5,498 nt of DNA from Verrucomicrobiota bacterium. GTDB taxonomy: Bacteria; Verrucomicrobiota; Verrucomicrobiia; Opitutales; Seribacteraceae. The stretch covers positions 1-5,498 of the forward strand of contig JACNJI010000351.1 of assembly GCA_014382645.1 (NCBI GenBank). The letters run 5' to 3'. The translations under genes were made by a program, and so were the position numbers. The number at the start of each line of letters is the position of its first letter. Positions within the stretch are counted from its first letter, which is position 1. Below are positions 1 to 5,498 of the stretch, piece by piece. The notes under the pieces are model-generated. The model ran no database searches. It was not told the DNA's origin and saw only the letters and a program-made list of their open reading frames with translations.

Positions 1-73
1 TTAAAGCACGGGCGACATAACCAAAAGACTCCATATAATCATCAAAGTTAGGCGACAGCGCTTGATCGGTCAA
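1..73 (-). CDS. Possible 5' end of a divergent gene, cut by the left edge
   Basis: On the minus strand one frame is open from just after a TAA at 109-107 to the window edge. It reads LSPNFDDYMESFGYVARAL near its end, which has protein-like composition. Possible starts are a TTG at 73-71 or an ATG at 34-32; neither has a good Shine-Dalgarno (a GGAG lies 14 nt before the TTG). If real, the gene would be transcribed divergently from the SDR gene. At most 35 codons are visible and I recognise no family, so a chance open frame remains possible. Confidence 0.2.
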   Translation of the reverse strand, partial: MTDQALSPNFDDYMESFGYVARAL

Positions 74-80
74 CAGAAGT

Positions 81-108
81 AAATCAACTCCATAAATTCG
101 AGTGATTT
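81..108. promoter_or_regulatory. Imperfect inverted repeat upstream of the SDR gene
   Basis: AAATCA-A-CTC (81-90) is the reverse complement of GAGTGATTT (100-108) apart from one bulged A, with a 9-nt AT-rich spacer. It lies between the SDR gene and the putative divergent frame, so an operator or a 5'-leader hairpin is possible. A second small palindrome, TTGATC/GGTCAA (62-73, one mismatch), sits beside it. No convincing -35/-10 pair was found nearby. The repeat is seen directly; its role is inference. Confidence 0.3.
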
Positions 109-169
109 ATATCGTTTAATTTAAAGATAATGATTGAGGAAATTAGAATCCACGGCAATACCTCCGAAT

Positions 170-898
170 ATGGAAATGCTGAAAGATAAAAACGCCCTCG
201 TCATTGGCGGTGGGTCGGGAATGGGAGCAGCGGTCGCAGTGGCCTTAGCTGAGGCCGGAGCACGAGTGACCATAGCGGGACGTCGCCTTGAGAAATTGGA
301 GGAAGTTACCGGACTGTCGGTTATCGAAATTCAAACTCGTACAGTCGATGTTTCCGACCGGGTAAGCTTGGACGCATTATTCTCCTGGTTTGACGAAGAA
401 TCGGGCGACTTGGATATTTTAGTCAACGCAGCGGGAATAAACGTGCCAAAGAGATCGATGGCGGAACTTTCCCCTGATGACTGGGATGCCGTTCTTAAGG
501 TAAACCTAACGGGGGCTTACGACTGCCTCAGGATGGCTCTGGATCGGATGCGACCACGCAAGTACGGACTAGTAGTCATGATCAACTCGGTATCCGGCAA
601 GCGATCAAACCCCTTGGGCGGAGTGGCCTACAACGCTTCTAAGTTCGGCATGACGGGCCTTGGTTCCTGCGTCGCCGAGGAGGAACGCGAAAACGGAATC
701 CGTATCACCAATGTCTTTCCCGGAGAGGTCAATACGCCGATTCTTGACCAGCGACCAGTTCCACCTTCCGCTGAACACCGCGCGGAAATCCTGCAACCTC
801 AAGACATTGCCGAGGCGGTGATGATGCTGGCAAGGTTACACCCACGAGCCCATATACCCGAACTCGTAATAAAGCCTACCTCTCAGAGCTACGTTTAA
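170..898 (+). CDS. SDR family NAD(P)-dependent oxidoreductase
   Basis: This is a classical short-chain dehydrogenase/reductase: a cytosolic Rossmann-fold enzyme using NAD(P)H on a carbonyl or alcohol substrate. From the ATG at 170 it is 242 residues, usual for the family. Visible motifs are the glycine-rich nucleotide loop IGGGSGMG (12-19, Ile in place of the common Thr), a VDV adenine-pocket Asp (about 60), NAAG (86-89), and the catalytic set Asn112, Ser140, Tyr154 and Lys158 (YNASK). PGEVNTPI follows at about 184. The tail (QPQDIAEAVMML, then a Pro-Thr ending) resembles YdfG-like 3-hydroxy-acid dehydrogenases, but the substrate cannot be read from sequence. The frame also opens with TTG at 134, adding 12 residues. 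I prefer ATG 170 because the fold normally begins about 10 residues before the glycine loop; ATG 176 is equally possible. No start has a clear ribosome site. The gene converges on dapL and appears monocistronic here. Confidence 0.9.
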   Translation: MEMLKDKNALVIGGGSGMGAAVAVALAEAGARVTIAGRRLEKLEEVTGLSVIEIQTRTVDVSDRVSLDALFSWFDEESGDLDILVNAAGINVPKRSMAELSPDDWDAVLKVNLTGAYDCLRMALDRMRPRKYGLVVMINSVSGKRSNPLGGVAYNASKFGMTGLGSCVAEEERENGIRITNVFPGEVNTPILDQRPVPPSAEHRAEILQPQDIAEAVMMLARLHPRAHIPELVIKPTSQSYV

Positions 899-919
899 CA
901 GCAGCGCCGATCGGGATTT

Positions 920-956
920 CTTTCCTCAGACCGCCGATGGTCGCATCCTGGGAAAG
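920..956. terminator. Hairpin between convergent SDR gene and dapL
   Basis: In the 59-nt convergent gap, CTTTCC-T-CAG (920-929) pairs with CTGGGAAAG (948-956). Inside it ACC (930-932) pairs with GGT (939-941) around a 6-nt loop, leaving a small bulge on the 3' side. It abuts the dapL stop codon. No T-tract follows on either strand, so it would be a weak or bidirectional terminator at best. Confidence 0.3.
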
Positions 957-957
957 G

Positions 958-2181
958 CTACAGCTTCAAGTTTTGCTGAATGCTGTCCACCGCTTGCTCG
1001 ATGTTTTCGCGATGCCCAAAAGCGCTTAGCCGGAAAAAGCCTTCTCCGGATGGACCAAAGCCAGAGCCCGGAGTGCCGACCACATGGCATTCTCCTAGGA
1101 TTTTATCGAAAAACTCCCAAGACGTTAATTCTCCGGGAGTCTTCATCCACACGTACGGGGCATTGCCGCCGCCATAGGTGGCGAGACCGAGCGAGCGGAG
1201 ACCTTCGGAGACAATCCGAGCGTTCTCCAGGTAGAAGGCCACTTGTTCGCCAGTTTGTCGACGACCCTCGGGAGAAAGAACAGCCAGACCTCCTTGCTGT
1301 ACGACGTTTGACGCGCCATTAAAAAAAGTGTTTTGCCGTCGTGTCCAAAGAGCATGAATTTTGCCGACTGCAGCATCTTCCGCCACACATTCCTTGGGAA
1401 CAATTGTCCAAGCCAAACGGACTCCGGTAAAGCCTGCGGTCTTAGAGAAACTGTTCAATTCAATGGAGCATTCCCTCGCTCCTTCGATTTCAAAAATGCT
1501 GCGTGGGAGAGCGGGGTCTGTGATGAAAGAAGCGTAAGCCGAATCGTACAGAATGACTGCCTTGTGGGCTCGAGCATAGTCCACGAAACTCTTCAATTGC
1601 TCTCTCGTAGCAACGGCTCCCGTGGGATTGTTCGGACTACAAATATAGATTAGATCCACCTTTGATTCCGGGACCGAGGGAAAAAAATCGTTTTCCTCGG
1701 AGCAAGGCATGTACACAAGACCGTCGTAACCTGCGTCTCCTGCAACACCTGCACGCCCGGCAATGACGTTGCTGTCGACGTAAACGGGATAGGCGGGATC
1801 CTGAACAGCTACGATGTTTTCCTCGGAGAAGATGCTCTGGATGTTTGCCGAATCGGACTTAGCTCCGTCGCTCACGAACACTTCGTCGGCATTCACTTCA
1901 GCGTTTTGCTCACGATAAAGAGCTGCGATGCCTTCCCTGAGTGGGTTTATGCCCTCGGAAGCCCCGTAACCCGAGTAAGTGTCGGCGGAAGACAAGTTTT
2001 GTACGCCTCGATGCAAGCCTTCAATGACGGCCGGCACGATCGGTTCGGTGGTGTCCCCGATGCCGAGTCGCATGACTTCGACTCCGGGATTCGCTCCGAG
2101 GAAGTTTTTTGTGCGACGGGCGATCTCAGGAAAAAGATAACCTGCGGACAATTTATCGTAGTTTGAATTGATTTTAGCCAT
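958..2181 (-). CDS. dapL: LL-diaminopimelate aminotransferase (DapL)
   Basis: DapL is a PLP-dependent class I/II aminotransferase. It converts tetrahydrodipicolinate and glutamate directly to LL-diaminopimelate, bypassing the acylated DapD/C/E steps, for lysine and peptidoglycan synthesis in the cytosol. The 407 residues match the family length. Visible features are LGIGDTTEPIVP (39-50), VSDGAKSD (103-110), DPAYPVY with the likely PLP-stacking Tyr (128-134), SPNNPTG (182-188), Asp213 and Tyr216 of LYDSAY, the Schiff-base Lys247 in SFSKTAGFTGVR with phosphate-binding Arg255, and the C-terminal substrate-carboxylate Arg384 in FFRLSAFG. All key residues are intact. The start is firm: AAGGAGG at 2200-2194 lies 12 nt before the ATG. 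It follows the ABC permease in the same direction after 61 nt, so it may be co-transcribed or have its own promoter; I see no clear -35/-10. It is distinguished from aspartate aminotransferases by the SDGAK and SFSKTAGFTG signatures. Confidence 0.96.
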   Translation of the reverse strand: MAKINSNYDKLSAGYLFPEIARRTKNFLGANPGVEVMRLGIGDTTEPIVPAVIEGLHRGVQNLSSADTYSGYGASEGINPLREGIAALYREQNAEVNADEVFVSDGAKSDSANIQSIFSEENIVAVQDPAYPVYVDSNVIAGRAGVAGDAGYDGLVYMPCSEENDFFPSVPESKVDLIYICSPNNPTGAVATREQLKSFVDYARAHKAVILYDSAYASFITDPALPRSIFEIEGARECSIELNSFSKTAGFTGVRLAWTIVPKECVAEDAAVGKIHALWTRRQNTFFNGASNVVQQGGLAVLSPEGRRQTGEQVAFYLENARIVSEGLRSLGLATYGGGNAPYVWMKTPGELTSWEFFDKILGECHVVGTPGSGFGPSGEGFFRLSAFGHRENIEQAVDSIQQNLKL

Positions 2182-2224
2182 AATTTAGAAAATCCTCCTT
2201 AAAAGTGGAATTTAGAGAAAGTGG
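2182..2224 (-). repeat. Short direct repeats in the dapL leader
   Basis: The 61-nt gap upstream of dapL contains AATTTAGA twice (2182-2189 and 2209-2216) and AAAGTGG twice (2202-2208 and 2218-2224), giving a 16-nt-spaced repeated block that flanks the dapL ribosome site (2194-2200). These are short and AT-rich, so chance is possible. I found no riboswitch-like structure such as a lysine box, which would need far more space. Confidence 0.35.
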
Positions 2225-2242
2225 CAACGAACAAAGGTTATT

Positions 2243-3049
2243 CTATTCGCCCACCTGGAGAAGCAGTCCATGCTTACGAGCGGAGCGAAAAGCCACCATG
2301 AAACAAGTGTAGCCTATGGCAAGGTAAACCAGATTCAGCGAAAACGCCCATACGAGAAGGTCTAATCTCAGCTCACCCTGTAACAAAAGAGAGCGCATGC
2401 CTTCGAATACGTAGGAAGTTGAAATACCACTTGCTATGGTCTGCAACCATGGCGGCAAGGTCTCGATCGGATAGTAGATACAGGAAACGGGAGCGATCAG
2501 AAAGGGAAGAACCCAGGTCAGGCTTTCCGCACCCAAACCATAACGGATGAGAATGCCCGTAACCACTAGTGAGATGGCCCAACCGCACAGGACAAGATTC
2601 ATGAAGAAGGCCAAAAGGGGAAAGCCCATGTCGAAGACGGAAACGCCAAAGAAGGGAATCGCCAAAAGCGCGGCGGGTACAATCCCGATGAGAGTGCGGA
2701 GCATGCTGATTGAGGCCAGACTGGCTATAAGCTCCCATGGGCGAAGGGGTGTGACAAAAAGGTTGGCCAGATTACGAGACCACAGTTCCTCCAAAAAGGA
2801 CAGGGTGTAGCTAACGTGAGAACGAAAGAGCGAATCCCAGATCAGCACTGCCGAGATAAGGACTCCCGCAGCCGAAAGCTCCGGCCGAACATCGGCGAAG
2901 TACTTGGTGACGAACCCCCAGATTATCAACTGCATCGTCGGCCAGTATGCGATTTCGATGATTCGCGGCCAAGAACTCCGCAATAGATAAAGGTAACGCA
3001 AAAGCAGGGCGGAAATACGCCGCAGACTGGTGTGCTCGGGCATGTTCAT
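2243..3049 (-). CDS. ABC-2 type transporter permease
   Basis: This is an inner-membrane permease subunit of an ABC exporter, of the ABC2_membrane type that includes NodJ and DrrB. The 268 residues show six hydrophobic segments at about 30-48, 58-76, 108-134, 140-166, 174-192 and 230-254. Between segments 5 and 6 is the characteristic YYPIETLPPWLQ stretch (192-203) followed by FEGMR (215-219). The cytoplasmic region LWSRNLANLFVTPLRPWEL (89-107) matches the family's coupling region. The ATG overlaps the ATPase stop codon as ATGA (3049-3046), so the two subunits are expected to be translationally coupled. A second ATG two codons later is an alternative start. The frame itself is undamaged. The transported substrate is unknown; the family exports drugs, polysaccharides and lipid-linked molecules. 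Its partner ATPase carries an in-frame stop, so the complex may be non-functional in this strain. Confidence 0.9.
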   Translation of the reverse strand: MNMPEHTSLRRISALLLRYLYLLRSSWPRIIEIAYWPTMQLIIWGFVTKYFADVRPELSAAGVLISAVLIWDSLFRSHVSYTLSFLEELWSRNLANLFVTPLRPWELIASLASISMLRTLIGIVPAALLAIPFFGVSVFDMGFPLLAFFMNLVLCGWAISLVVTGILIRYGLGAESLTWVLPFLIAPVSCIYYPIETLPPWLQTIASGISTSYVFEGMRSLLLQGELRLDLLVWAFSLNLVYLAIGYTCFMVAFRSARKHGLLLQVGE

Positions 3050-3786
3050 GCGGCTTCACCATTTTGACCTCGGGCGACGTCGAGAAAGACGTCATCAAGA
3101 GTTTTTCGCCCGAAACGCTTGAGTAAATCCACGGGTGACCCACGCTCCACCAGTTTCCCGCGACGCAAAAGTAACACGTCGTCGCAGATAAGCTCCACCT
3201 CCCGCATATCGTGACTCGCCAGAAGGATGGTAGCGCCGCGTTCTTGACAATATTACTTAAGGAAATCGCGAATCCAGGAAGCGGCCTCAGCATCGAGACT
3301 AGCCGTGGGTTCTTCGAGCAGCAACAGGTCCGGCTCGTTGACGAATGCCTTCGCCAACGAAACGCGAGTTGTCTGACCGGACGACAATCGCCGCAACCCA
3401 CGGCCCAAGAAATCAGTCAGGTCGAAATCTCGAGCCAGTCTATCCACTACGGGCGCAACATTCCTGAAGCCGTACAGTTTGGCATAGACATTCAGGTTTT
3501 GCCTGACCGTTAGCCGTTGTGGCAAATCAACGTATGGAGAGGAAAAATTCATGCGAGAGAGCGCACGGAAACGATTGCCCAGAAAATCCTCCCCAAATAT
3601 AAAAATTTCGCCCGAGCTGGGAGTTAGCAAACCGAGAAGCATAGAAAGCGTAGTGGTTTTGCCAGCGCCGTTTCCACCCAGCAAAGCAGTTACGCTCCCC
3701 TTCCCTACCATTAGATCCAACTCGTCGACCGCAACGATCCCATCGTATCGCTTGGTCAGTTTCCTCGTTTCTATAACAGGTTCCAT
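3046..3786 (-). pseudogene. ABC transporter ATP-binding protein interrupted by an in-frame TAA
   Basis: This is the ATPase partner of the downstream ABC-2 permease. The frame spans 246 codon positions, normal for this family, but codon 178 is TAA (3255-3253). Before the stop (177 residues) are Walker A GGNGAGKTT (37-45), SSPYVDLP in the Q-loop region (82-89), the signature LSSGQ (134-138), Walker B LLLLEEPT (154-161, Glu158 in place of Asp, catalytic Glu159 present) and the D-loop SLD (163-165). After the stop the same frame continues without further damage: RGATILLASHD with the switch His192, then a typical C-terminal end through FLDVARG to a TGA overlapping the permease ATG. The 177-residue product would lack the H-loop and probably not work. 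The start is the ATG at 3786; upstream the frame stays open but has no ATG, GTG or TTG, and the ribosome site is weak. A sequencing error, a nonsense mutation or readthrough would each explain it. Confidence 0.8.
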
Positions 3787-3928
3787 TACTTGTAATGCAA
3801 AACCTGCGGAGGGAATCGTCTTCAGCTCGCTCCCGCAAGGCGATTCAGCAAAGTGAGGAGAAAAATCGGGATTAAGGAAAACCCTCCAATTCCTATTAAC
3901 GAAAGAAAAGCGGGGAAAAGAGATTCCT

Positions 3929-3946
3929 AAAAAGACCTTAGTCTTT
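3929..3946 (-). terminator. Weak terminator-like hairpin at the acyltransferase stop
   Basis: Read on the minus strand, AAAGAC (3946-3941) and GTCTTT (3936-3931) pair around a 4-nt loop, followed directly by a short T run (TTTTT, 3933-3929, partly in the stem). The stop codon TAA of the acyltransferase lies in the loop. The stem is only six pairs and AT-rich. It precedes the 151-nt gap before the ABC genes, where a transcription break would be sensible. In that gap (3787-3937) I see no clear promoter or other element. Confidence 0.3.
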
Positions 3947-4615
3947 GGTTAGTTTCATCAATTCTTCCTCCACCACCTTTGCCGCCTCTTCGGGAGTATG
4001 CTCGGCGAAAAGTTCCTCGGCGGCGATTTTCTTGCCTCGCACGACAATCTTGGAAAATGGCTTGGGAACGTAAAATTCATCCCATGAATTCAGCCTCCAT
4101 GCCGAACCGAACTCAAAAGACAAAAGAAGAATCGGCGACTTCGACACCTTGGCCAGCAACAAGGCTCCGGGCTTGGCTTCGTAGCAAGGTCCCCTAGAGC
4201 CGTCCGGAGTGATGCCGACGTCGCAGCCTGAGCGCAACAGGCGAGCGAGATCCCGTAATGCGCCTGCTCCACGCTTGTTGCGCGAACCGCGCACGGCCCG
4301 CAACCCCGACCAGCGATAAAAGCTCTCCAACCAGGCACCATCTCGACTACCGCTAATCAAACCGTAGCAAGTCCTAGCTTTCCGATACCTGCGTATGCAT
4401 TCGCCCACACCAAAAAGGCGATTGTGCCAAAGTACGATTATGGTGGGCTCGGATACGTCGTGAAGATCCGAGTCTTCATCCGATGAAACAGTCTCCATTC
4501 TCAAGGTTAAAAGCCATATCCGATACAGCAAACCAAGTGGAGACAATGCCAGCCGCAAAAGGAATCCATGCGCCAGCAGGGAAGAGGCGGGGACAATTTT
4601 GCCGCCTTCGCTCAA
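3938..4615 (-). CDS. DUF374 lysophospholipid acyltransferase family protein
   Basis: This is a membrane-associated acyltransferase of the DUF374 family. That family includes LpxJ lipid A secondary acyltransferases of epsilon-proteobacteria, so transfer of a fatty acyl chain to lipid A or a phospholipid in the inner membrane is likely. The exact acceptor is not visible. The 225 residues show an N-terminal hydrophobic segment (about 14-39), WHNRLF with the presumed catalytic His64, SRDG (90-93), RGSRNKRG (109-116), ITPDGSRGP (135-143), KPGALLLA (148-155) and a PKPFS segment (184-188), all in family order. The start is TTG at 4615. It has AGGTG 5 nt upstream, and the first in-frame ATG (codon 40) would remove the membrane segment. 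It begins 8 nt after the stop of the beta-barrel protein gene, indicating one transcript and linked envelope roles. The C-terminal end is acidic and predicted helical (200-222). Confidence 0.88.
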   Translation of the reverse strand: MSEGGKIVPASSLLAHGFLLRLALSPLGLLYRIWLLTLRMETVSSDEDSDLHDVSEPTIIVLWHNRLFGVGECIRRYRKARTCYGLISGSRDGAWLESFYRWSGLRAVRGSRNKRGAGALRDLARLLRSGCDVGITPDGSRGPCYEAKPGALLLAKVSKSPILLLSFEFGSAWRLNSWDEFYVPKPFSKIVVRGKKIAAEELFAEHTPEEAAKVVEEELMKLTKD

Positions 4616-4620
4616 GAAGA

Positions 4621-4625
4621 CACCT
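4621..4625 (-). promoter_or_regulatory. Ribosome binding site overlapping the upstream stop codon
   Basis: AGGTG on the minus strand, 5 nt before the TTG at 4615, shares its first bases with the TAG stop (4626-4624) of the preceding beta-barrel gene. It supports the TTG start of the acyltransferase and suggests translational coupling between the two genes. Confidence 0.6.
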
Positions 4626-5490
4626 AAAAGTCGAACTCGAGACCGAGATCAGCGTTGTGCGTAGGGACAGTATCCTCAGCAAAATAACGATAAGCCAATA
4701 GCAAAGAAACCTGTTCGGAAAAACTCCAGTCGAGTCCGACCCCTGCAGACCAAACGAAACTCTGGTCAACTTTATTTATGCTATCAGGAGATCCCGCAAT
4801 CACCCAATCAGCTGAGGAGGTTGTTTTGCGATACCCCAAACCTCCATTGAAATTCAAAGAAAACGAAGTAAAAACAGGAATTCCGTAAGAGAAGTCGGCA
4901 AGTAACGCATTGGTTTCGGTATCGCCCTTCAATTGAGACCGCGGACCAATCCAAGAAGTTGAATGAAGGCGATTACGTTGATGAAGTGCCATCAAACCAA
5001 TTCGCCAACGATCAACCCTGACACCTCCAGACAAACTAGCGCTAAATCCAGGATCGTATCGTCGGTAGAGGGTTGGATCTTTGTGAATTTGAGAAGTGAC
5101 CGATACTCCAGCTCGCGGCATAATATAATAGCTAAACGCTAGAGGTGGCCGTGCTTCGGAAATGACTCCCGAATCGGTGGGAATGGAAACAGGATTTCCG
5201 TCAGGGCCAAAATAATCACCTGGCGCCTCTACCGAAAAGGCTAGCATGTCTTCGGCGGGAAGGGGCGGTGATGGTTGAGTATCAATGGAAACAGACCCTA
5301 CCGTCGAACCGGAACTTTCAAGACACAAAGTAGGGTTAGAAGTCGCAGGTGGTATGTAAACGACCTTCGGTTTCAACTCTTCGTAGGAAGGCATCTTGGG
5401 TTCATCACCAATACGAAATGGGTCCCCGTCCCATACACCGCCACGCACAGATGTTGACCGGGCGCAAAACACACACACACACACACGCAC
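4624..5490 (-). CDS. Outer-membrane beta-barrel protein, 5' end uncertain or partial
   Basis: No named family is recognised, but the C-terminal 170 residues read as a small outer-membrane barrel. Amphipathic strands occur at about 118-133, 147-158, 160-172, 192-204, 207-221, 244-256, 258-270 and 279-288, consistent with an eight-stranded OmpA/Opa-like fold. The protein ends in Phe (LGLEFDF), the usual C-terminal insertion signal for outer-membrane proteins. Residues 20-115 are Pro/Ser-rich and probably an extended periplasmic or linker region. There is no ordinary signal peptide: the frame opens at a GTG inside a GT-repeat (VCVCV) and remains open to the window edge, so the true start may lie outside the window. 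The ATG at 5394 is another candidate but has no ribosome site and would leave no export signal. It is followed after 8 nt by the acyltransferase. Alternative: a PEP-CTERM-free hypothetical surface protein of unknown role. Confidence 0.65.
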   Translation of the reverse strand: MRVCVCVFCARSTSVRGGVWDGDPFRIGDEPKMPSYEELKPKVVYIPPATSNPTLCLESSGSTVGSVSIDTQPSPPLPAEDMLAFSVEAPGDYFGPDGNPVSIPTDSGVISEARPPLAFSYYIMPRAGVSVTSQIHKDPTLYRRYDPGFSASLSGGVRVDRWRIGLMALHQRNRLHSTSWIGPRSQLKGDTETNALLADFSYGIPVFTSFSLNFNGGLGYRKTTSSADWVIAGSPDSINKVDQSFVWSAGVGLDWSFSEQVSLLLAYRYFAEDTVPTHNADLGLEFDF

Positions 5491-5492
5491 GC
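5469..5492. repeat. (AC)9 dinucleotide microsatellite with purine-pyrimidine alternation
   Basis: Nine perfect AC units (5469-5486) continue as GCACGC to 5492, giving 24 nt of strict purine-pyrimidine alternation. The tract lies at the 5' end of the beta-barrel protein frame, where it encodes alternating Val and Cys. Gain or loss of one unit would change the reading frame. Its position 6 nt from the window end also leaves room for a contig-end artefact. Confidence 0.8.
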
Positions 5493-5498
5493 CCGCAC

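Noticed and set aside
34..39. Perfect TATAAT hexamer on the plus strand
   Set aside because: No -35-like hexamer lies 16-18 nt upstream. The site is about 130 nt from the SDR start and inside the open minus-strand frame.
130..189. Short ATG-initiated frame of 19 codons overlapping the SDR start
   Set aside because: It is in another frame, ends at TAA 187-189, and has no ribosome site or recognisable leader-peptide content.
2811..3401. A 196-codon minus-strand frame spanning the ATPase/permease junction
   Set aside because: It is a different-frame shadow: the ATPase and permease frames carry the motifs, while this frame has arginine- and cysteine-rich composition with no domain.
3253..3786. 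Treating the 177-codon ATPase as a complete short protein
   Set aside because: It would lack the H-loop and C-terminal end, and the missing part is present in the same frame immediately after the TAA. An interrupted gene fits better.
4483..4701. Plus-strand frame opposite the acyltransferase and barrel protein
   Set aside because: It is antisense to two well-supported frames and has no ribosome site or recognisable motif.
5454..5490. Lipoprotein signal in the VCVCVFC stretch of the barrel protein
   Set aside because: The residue before the candidate Cys is not Gly, Ala or Ser, and the Val-Cys alternation comes from the GT repeat rather than from a lipobox.

Overview
The window looks like ordinary chromosomal DNA from a Gram-negative bacterium of middling GC content. 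Three things point to a Gram-negative envelope and the DapL lysine route: a C-terminal outer-membrane beta-barrel protein, a DUF374 acyltransferase of the lipid A type, and LL-diaminopimelate aminotransferase (DapL). This combination is compatible with Verrucomicrobiota/PVC-group bacteria, but the lineage is an inference from gene content only. I see no transposase, CRISPR array, tRNA or rRNA.

Layout: positions 1-133 are a short, probably divergent intergenic stretch. It holds an imperfect inverted repeat and an open minus-strand frame that runs off the left edge. A plus-strand SDR oxidoreductase follows (170-898). It converges on a leftward series of five genes that fills the rest of the window. 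In transcription order, from right to left, these are: a beta-barrel outer-membrane protein (5490-4624, 5' end at or beyond the window edge); a DUF374 acyltransferase (4615-3938, TTG start, 8 nt behind the previous stop); after a 151-nt gap, an ABC ATPase (3786-3046); its ABC-2 permease (3049-2243, ATGA overlap); and, 61 nt later, dapL (2181-958).

The most notable observation is that the ABC ATPase frame is cut by one in-frame TAA at 3253-3255, between the D-loop and the switch histidine. The same frame then continues with clean family sequence for 68 codons to the overlap with the permease. This could be a nonsense mutation, a sequencing error or, less likely, readthrough. The Walker B Asp is also Glu. 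The second point is an (AC)9 tract at the very start of the outer-membrane protein frame, a possible phase-variable repeat or a contig-end artefact.

Functionally, the right half is envelope-related (outer-membrane protein plus lipid acyltransferase), the middle is an exporter of unknown substrate, and dapL supplies meso-diaminopimelate for peptidoglycan and lysine. I found no clearly new multi-gene system.
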